From Flavobacterium orientale (GTDB lineage: Bacteria > Bacteroidota > Bacteroidia > Flavobacteriales > Flavobacteriaceae), in NCBI RefSeq assembly GCF_014638005.1, contig NZ_BMFG01000007.1, positions 1 through 64,000 of the forward strand: a stretch of DNA of 64,000 nucleotides. The letters run 5' to 3'. This document shows, in pieces, positions 59,809 to 64,000 of this stretch. The notes under the pieces are model-generated. The model ran no database searches, was not told the DNA's origin, and saw only the letters and a list, made by a program, of their open reading frames with translations. Position 1 is the first letter of the stretch; each line of letters begins with the position of its first letter. Position numbers and translations under genes: made by a program.

Positions 59809-60435
59809 ATGAAATGTCCATTATGTGCTGCTGCTGCCAACCATTTTTACAGTCAAAAATCGAAAGAATATTATTTTTGTACTAATTGTTTCTCTGTTTT
59901 TTTAGATGCTAAAAATTATATTTCAGCAACTGAAGAACAAAAGCACTATGAGCAACACAATAATGATGTAAACGACCTAGGTTATCAAGAATTTGTTTCA
60001 CCAATTGTCAATGCTATAAAAAAAGATTTTACTAAAAAACACAAAGGATTAGACTTTGGGAGCGGAACCGGACCGGTAATTACAAAAATGCTCACGGACG
60101 AAGGTTTTTCAATTGTTGAATATGACCCATTTTTTGCCAATAATCCGGAAGTTTTAAAAGAAAAATACGATTACATTGCTTGTTGCGAAGTGATTGAGCA
60201 CTTTCATCATCCGTACAAAGAATTCAAAAAATTATATGATTTGCTTTTACCAGAAGGAAAATTATACTGCAAAACCGATTTCTTTTCCGAGAAAAATAAT
60301 TTTGATACGTGGTATTATAAAAATGACCCAACGCACGTGTTCTTTTATCATCCCAAAACCATGGAATGGATTAGTAAAAACATGGGGTTTTCAAGTTATT
60401 CTATTGATGGGAGAATGACGATTTTTGAGAAATAA
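59809..60435 (+). CDS. Zinc-ribbon class I methyltransferase
   Basis: A 208-residue protein with two N-terminal CxxC knuckles (Cys3/Cys6 in MKCPLC and Cys23/Cys26-type in FCTNCF) likely to bind zinc, then a class I methyltransferase domain (about 75-205) with GLDFGSGTGPVITKML and CCEVIEHFHHPYKEF. The target is unknown; the arrangement resembles C-methyltransferase or hypothetical 'methyltransferase domain' proteins of Bacteroidota. Co-transcribed with the acetyltransferase gene. Confidence 0.85.
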   Translation: MKCPLCAAAANHFYSQKSKEYYFCTNCFSVFLDAKNYISATEEQKHYEQHNNDVNDLGYQEFVSPIVNAIKKDFTKKHKGLDFGSGTGPVITKMLTDEGFSIVEYDPFFANNPEVLKEKYDYIACCEVIEHFHHPYKEFKKLYDLLLPEGKLYCKTDFFSEKNNFDTWYYKNDPTHVFFYHPKTMEWISKNMGFSSYSIDGRMTIFEK

Positions 60436-60445
60436 AAAATCATTA

Positions 60446-61783
60446 TTAAACAACTACAACATCCCTCACAAACTCCATTCTAACCGAACCATCTTCATCA
60501 ATCTTAGTTAATTTGATTTCGTGAAGTGTATTTGATAATTCCGGATTCCAAGGCGTTTTTATTTTCACATAATTTTCGGTAAAACCGTGAATGTAACCTT
60601 CTTTATTTTCAGCTTCAAATAAAACTGTTCTAGTAGTTCCGAGTTGACTTTCGTAGAATGCTCTTCTCTTCTTAACAGATAATCCTCGAAGCATTTTACT
60701 TCTTTTGGAGCGAACATTGGCCGGAATCACATTTTCCATTTCAGCTGCTTCAGTATTATCTCTTTCAGAGTAGGTGAAAACGTGCAAATAAGAAATGTCC
60801 AAATCATTCAAAAAATGATAGGTCTCTAAAAAATGCTCATCTGTTTCTCCCGGGAAACCTACAATTACATCCACACCAATGCAAGCATCGGGCATCACTT
60901 CACGGATTTTATTCACGCGATCTATATACAATTCACGCAAATAACGACGTTTCATTTTCTTTAAAATGTCATTGCTCCCCGATTGCAACGGAATATGAAA
61001 ATGTGGCACAAACGTTCGGCTTTTTGAAACAAAATCAATCGTTTCATTTTTCAACAAATTCGGTTCGATAGACGAAATTCGCAAACGTTCAATGCCTTCC
61101 ACTTCATCCAAAGCCTGAACCAATTCTAAAAAAGTATGTTCGTGTTTTTTGTTACCAAATTCACCTTTCCCATAATCACCAATGTTTACTCCGGTTAACA
61201 CAATTTCTTTGATGCCTTGTTGCGAAATTTCCTTTGCATTATTCAACACATTTTGCAATTCATCACTTCGTGAAATGCCACGAGCAAGCGGAATCGTGCA
61301 ATACGTACATTTGTAATCGCAACCGTCTTGCACTTTCAAAAAAGCACGCGTTCGATCGCCAATGGAGTAACTTCCGACATAAAAATTGGCTTCTTCAATC
61401 TCGCAAGAATGCACTTCGCCCATATCATTTTTACTCAAATCATTGAGATAATCGGTAATTTTGAATTTTTCGGTGGCTCCTAAAACTAAATCAACACCAT
61501 CTACAGCGGCCAATTCTTCGGGTTTCAATTGAGCATAACATCCAACGGCAGCAATAAACGCTTTGTCATTGTGTTTCAAGGCTTTCTTTACAATTTGTTT
61601 GAATTGTTTATCGGCATTATCCGTAACCGAACACGTGTTAATCACATAAATATCAGCAACTTCTTCAAAATCAACGCGTTCAAAACCTTCTTGTTGGAAA
61701 TTTCGAGCAATAGTTGATGTTTCTGAAAAATTCAGTTTACAGCCTAACGTATAAAAAGCGACCTTTTTTTGGTTTGATGTCAT
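60446..61783 (-). CDS. mtaB: tRNA t6A37 methylthiotransferase MtaB
   Basis: Radical SAM enzyme that adds a methylthio group to t6A37 in ANN-decoding tRNAs. The 445-residue protein (from MTSNQKKVAFYTLGCKLN) has the UPF0004 N-terminal domain (TLGCKLNFSET, NTCSVTDNADKQ, AVGCYAQLKPEE), the radical SAM cluster DGCDYKCTYCTIPLARG with CxxxCxxC, and a C-terminal TRAM domain (about 375-445). KVQDGC and LTGVNIGDYG are MtaB rather than MiaB type marks. The ATG three codons upstream (61792) is also possible. Confidence 0.93.
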   Translation of the reverse strand: MTSNQKKVAFYTLGCKLNFSETSTIARNFQQEGFERVDFEEVADIYVINTCSVTDNADKQFKQIVKKALKHNDKAFIAAVGCYAQLKPEELAAVDGVDLVLGATEKFKITDYLNDLSKNDMGEVHSCEIEEANFYVGSYSIGDRTRAFLKVQDGCDYKCTYCTIPLARGISRSDELQNVLNNAKEISQQGIKEIVLTGVNIGDYGKGEFGNKKHEHTFLELVQALDEVEGIERLRISSIEPNLLKNETIDFVSKSRTFVPHFHIPLQSGSNDILKKMKRRYLRELYIDRVNKIREVMPDACIGVDVIVGFPGETDEHFLETYHFLNDLDISYLHVFTYSERDNTEAAEMENVIPANVRSKRSKMLRGLSVKKRRAFYESQLGTTRTVLFEAENKEGYIHGFTENYVKIKTPWNPELSNTLHEIKLTKIDEDGSVRMEFVRDVVVV

Positions 61784-61874
61784 ATTCTGCATTTCCTAAA
61801 ATTGGAAAAAGGGTTTCTTTACTTATATTTACCCTATTAAAAAGAGTGCAAATTTACACACAATATTCGGGAAA

Positions 61875-63479
61875 ATGAAATCATTACTTCGCTATCTATC
61901 ACTATTTTACATTTTTATAGTATTGATTTCCTGTGGGAAGAAGAAAACGGAAGCAAATGACAACCTCGTTTTCAGATACAATGAAAGTGCGAACATTGCC
62001 ACTTTAGATCCGGCTTTTTCCAAATCACAAAACATCATTTGGGCTTGCAATCAATTGTTTAACGGATTGGTTCAGTTGGATGACAGTTTGCACATTCAAC
62101 CCGATATTGCCAAACGTTGGACGATTTCGGAAGATGGAAAAACCTATCAATTTATACTTCGTAACGATGTTTATTTTCACAAGCATCATTTGTTTGGGAA
62201 AGATTCAACCCGAACTGTGAAAGCAAGTGATTTTGAATACAGTTTGAACCGATTAAAAGATGAAAAAATCGCTTCTCCAGGAGGATGGATTTTACAAAAT
62301 GTAGAAAATTTTGAAGCAATAAACGACACCCTTTTCGAAATAAAATTAGCCAAATCTTTTCCGGCTTTTTTGGGATTATTATCTATGAAATATGCGTCGG
62401 TGGTACCAAAGGAAATTATTGAAAGTCCAAATTATGATTTCAGAACCAAACCCATTGGAACCGGACCGTTTCAATTTAAATTTTGGGAAGAAAATGTAAA
62501 ATTAGTTTTGAGACGAAACCCAATTTATTTTGAAAAAGACGAAAACGGAAAACAATTGCCGTATTTGGAAGCTGCTGCCATCACATTTTTACCCGATAAA
62601 CAAAGTGGCTTTTTAGAATTTATTCAAGGAAAAATTGATTTTGTTTCCGGATTAGATCCTTCGTATAAAGATGAAATTCTGACGCAAAAAGGCGAATTGC
62701 AACCGAAATATGCCAACGATGTGAATTTGATTAGTGGTTCGTACCTCAACACGGAGTATTTAGGTTTTAGAATGGATGGTTCGGATAAAACGATTTTGGA
62801 CAAACGCATTCGTCAAGCGTTGAATTATGGTTTTGATCGAGCTAAGATGATTACCCATCTTCGAAACAATATGGGAATTCCCGCAACAAGTGGGATAATT
62901 CCAAGCGGAATGCCGAGTTTTAACAACCAAAAAGGCTATGACTTCGAACCAGAAAAAGCCAAATCGTTGGTAGCTGATTATATCAAAGAAACCGGTATCA
63001 AAAAACCAAAAATCGTTTTAAGTACGAATCCAACCTATATAGATATTGGTGAATTTTTACAACGTGAATGGCAAAAAATGGGTTTGGATGTAGAAATTGA
63101 TGTGAATCCGCCATCAACATTACGACAAGCGATTGCAACCGGAAAAGTCACCTTCTTTAGAGCCAGTTGGATTGCCGATTATCCCGATGCGGAGAATTAT
63201 TTATCACTTTTTTACAGTAAGAATTTTGCTCCAAATGGTCCGAATTACACGCATTTTTCAAATGCAGCATTTGATACTTTGTATGAAAAAGCATTTTTAG
63301 AAACCGATGATGCCAAACGATTTGCATTGTATCAACAAATGGATAAAATCATCATTGAGGAAGCTCCGGTTATTTTACTTTTTTATGATAAAGTAGCGAG
63401 GTTTACACGAAAAAATGTGGAAGGTTTGGGGATAAATCCCTTGAATTTGCTATCTTTAAAAAGGGTTAAGAAGATTTAA
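61875..63479 (+). CDS. Peptide-type ABC transporter substrate-binding lipoprotein
   Basis: A 534-residue lipoprotein (lipobox LISC, Cys20, then GKKKTEAN) of the SBP_bac_5 family that binds oligopeptides or related ligands. The ends of the family domain are clear: NIATLDPAFSKSQNIIWACNQLFNGLVQLD and DYPDAENYLSLFYSKNFAPNGPNYTHF. No permease or ATPase genes are adjacent, as is common for such proteins in Bacteroidota, so it may work with distant partners or another role. It may be monocistronic. Confidence 0.9.
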   Translation: MKSLLRYLSLFYIFIVLISCGKKKTEANDNLVFRYNESANIATLDPAFSKSQNIIWACNQLFNGLVQLDDSLHIQPDIAKRWTISEDGKTYQFILRNDVYFHKHHLFGKDSTRTVKASDFEYSLNRLKDEKIASPGGWILQNVENFEAINDTLFEIKLAKSFPAFLGLLSMKYASVVPKEIIESPNYDFRTKPIGTGPFQFKFWEENVKLVLRRNPIYFEKDENGKQLPYLEAAAITFLPDKQSGFLEFIQGKIDFVSGLDPSYKDEILTQKGELQPKYANDVNLISGSYLNTEYLGFRMDGSDKTILDKRIRQALNYGFDRAKMITHLRNNMGIPATSGIIPSGMPSFNNQKGYDFEPEKAKSLVADYIKETGIKKPKIVLSTNPTYIDIGEFLQREWQKMGLDVEIDVNPPSTLRQAIATGKVTFFRASWIADYPDAENYLSLFYSKNFAPNGPNYTHFSNAAFDTLYEKAFLETDDAKRFALYQQMDKIIIEEAPVILLFYDKVARFTRKNVEGLGINPLNLLSLKRVKKI

Positions 63480-63528
63480 CCGCAAAGTTCGCAAAGGTTT
63501 ACGCTAAGTTCACAAAGAAAACTTTGCG
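63478..63528. repeat. Dispersed repeat with hairpin, copy 1
   Basis: AACCGCAAAGTTCGCAAA at 63478-63495, followed by sequence that folds back (CGCAAAGTT 63481-63489 with AACTTTGCG 63520-63528). The same 18 bases recur at 63876-63893. It looks like a dispersed Flavobacterium intergenic repeat. Confidence 0.65.
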
Positions 63529-63566
63529 AGAGAATTTTAAAAAATTTAGAAATAAAAAAGAGGTCT

Positions 63567-63869
63567 ATGGGTGGAGGTGGTTCAATGCTTCAAGCAATAA
63601 TAAGTTTACGAAACAACAAACGCAATAGAATTGACAAACAAAAACGTTTGGAAAACACGTCCAACGAAACGTCTGAGTTTGTGGATCACATTCAAGCAAC
63701 TCCTGAATTATTGGAATCCATCCGAGAGAAAATGCAAGCAGAACGAAAAGCGGAACAGAAAAAACTAATTAGAAGTGTCACTTTATTTATAATTGTACTT
63801 TTTATTGTACTTTATATTTTCAATCACAATTGGAAATGGATTGAGGGATTTTTTTATAAAGTAAAATAA
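63567..63869 (+). CDS. Hypothetical small membrane protein
   Basis: A 100-residue protein beginning MGGGGSMLQAIISLRNNKRNRIDKQKR, with a charged helical middle (about 25-65, SIREKMQAERKAEQKK) and one C-terminal membrane helix (about 70-88, VTLFIIVLFIVLYIFNHNW). Not recognised. The arrangement (soluble helix then C-terminal anchor) suggests a tail-anchored protein. It lies between two copies of the dispersed repeat. Confidence 0.65.
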   Translation: MGGGGSMLQAIISLRNNKRNRIDKQKRLENTSNETSEFVDHIQATPELLESIREKMQAERKAEQKKLIRSVTLFIIVLFIVLYIFNHNWKWIEGFFYKVK

Positions 63870-63875
63870 TTTTTT

Positions 63876-63893
63876 AACCGCAAAGTTCGCAAA
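63876..63893. repeat. Dispersed repeat, copy 2
   Basis: AACCGCAAAGTTCGCAAA, identical to 63478-63495, directly after the small membrane protein gene. Its fold-back arm is not present, so it seems truncated. Confidence 0.65.
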
Positions 63894-63922
63894 AGTTTAA
63901 GCGAAGAACGAGAAGAAATATA

Positions 63923-64000
63923 TTATTTATTGAACTTATATTCACGAAAAAACCACCCGGTATTATAATCTTCAAATCCTAAATATTTCACTTTTCTATT
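63923..64000 (-). CDS. C-terminal end of a leftward gene, cut by the window
   Basis: On the minus strand the last 25 codons of an open frame (ending GFEDYNTGWFFREYKFNK, then TAA at 63925-63923) run out of the right edge. The residues have a normal protein look, with several aromatics. Too short to name a family. Confidence 0.5.
   Translation of the reverse strand, partial: NRKVKYLGFEDYNTGWFFREYKFNK

Noticed and set aside
1..64000. CRISPR array, insertion sequence or prophage
   Set aside because: No regularly spaced direct repeats, transposase, integrase or phage structural genes were seen.

Overview
The window reads as a chromosomal segment of a Flavobacterium-like member of the Flavobacteriaceae (Bacteroidota). 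The DNA is AT-rich. Promoters follow the Bacteroidota pattern (TTG, about 19-21 bp, TAnnTTTG). Secreted proteins carry type IX secretion (T9SS) type A C-terminal sorting domains or lipoprotein signals, often followed by acidic residues. Housekeeping genes show family traits of this group (CarB without its allosteric domain, Tgt without zinc cysteines, infC with a non-AUG start). No plasmid, phage, IS or CRISPR signature was seen.

Layout. 1-850: non-coding, with two tandem leftward promoters that probably drive a strongly expressed unit outside the window. 854-4250: thrS-infC-rpmI-rplT. 4300-4857: unknown membrane protein. 4870-9690: cyanophycin block (isoaspartyl peptidase, cyanophycinase, divergent cyanophycin synthetase). 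9705-19071: mostly housekeeping genes (dnaB, accA, EamA transporter, LptG-type permease, tgt, two-subunit transketolase). 19086-22045: FKBP lipoprotein, Hsp15-like protein, methyltransferase, phosphoribosyltransferase, aroK. 22177-22479: two tRNA-Lys and one tRNA-Leu. 23761-27891: carotenoid operon headed by a CarH-like MerR/B12-binding regulator (crtI, crtB, crtZ, small lipoprotein). 27925-31579: two divergent units encoding a DUF5777-type barrel, a DOMON-like T9SS protein, an ankyrin protein, an OB-fold-like protein, a cytochrome c lipoprotein and a YceI protein. 31629-34755: carB and rpmH (rpmH is only 53 codons).

35861-56522 is the accessory core: a beta-1,3/1,6-glucan (laminarin-type) utilization locus. 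It encodes a T9SS-exported binding protein, a GH-A clan TIM barrel fused to a predicted outer-membrane beta-barrel, two paralogous surface lipoproteins, a GH16 lipoprotein, a PKD lipoprotein, a large cytoplasmic phosphorylase-like enzyme, a GH17 lipoprotein, a GH30 lipoprotein, a GPH-type symporter, a cytoplasmic GH17 and a T9SS-exported GH16. There is no SusC/SusD pair. The proposed flow is surface cleavage by GH16, outer-membrane passage (perhaps through the barrel of the fusion), periplasmic or surface trimming by GH17/GH30, symport, then cytoplasmic hydrolysis and phosphorolysis. Three proteins share a C-terminal domain that I cannot assign and that may bind the glucan.

56664-64000: TlpA-like protein, TauE/SafE-like permease, lytic transglycosylase, small hydrolase, GNAT protein, methyltransferase, mtaB, peptide-binding lipoprotein, a small membrane protein, and the C-terminal end of a leftward gene cut by the window edge.
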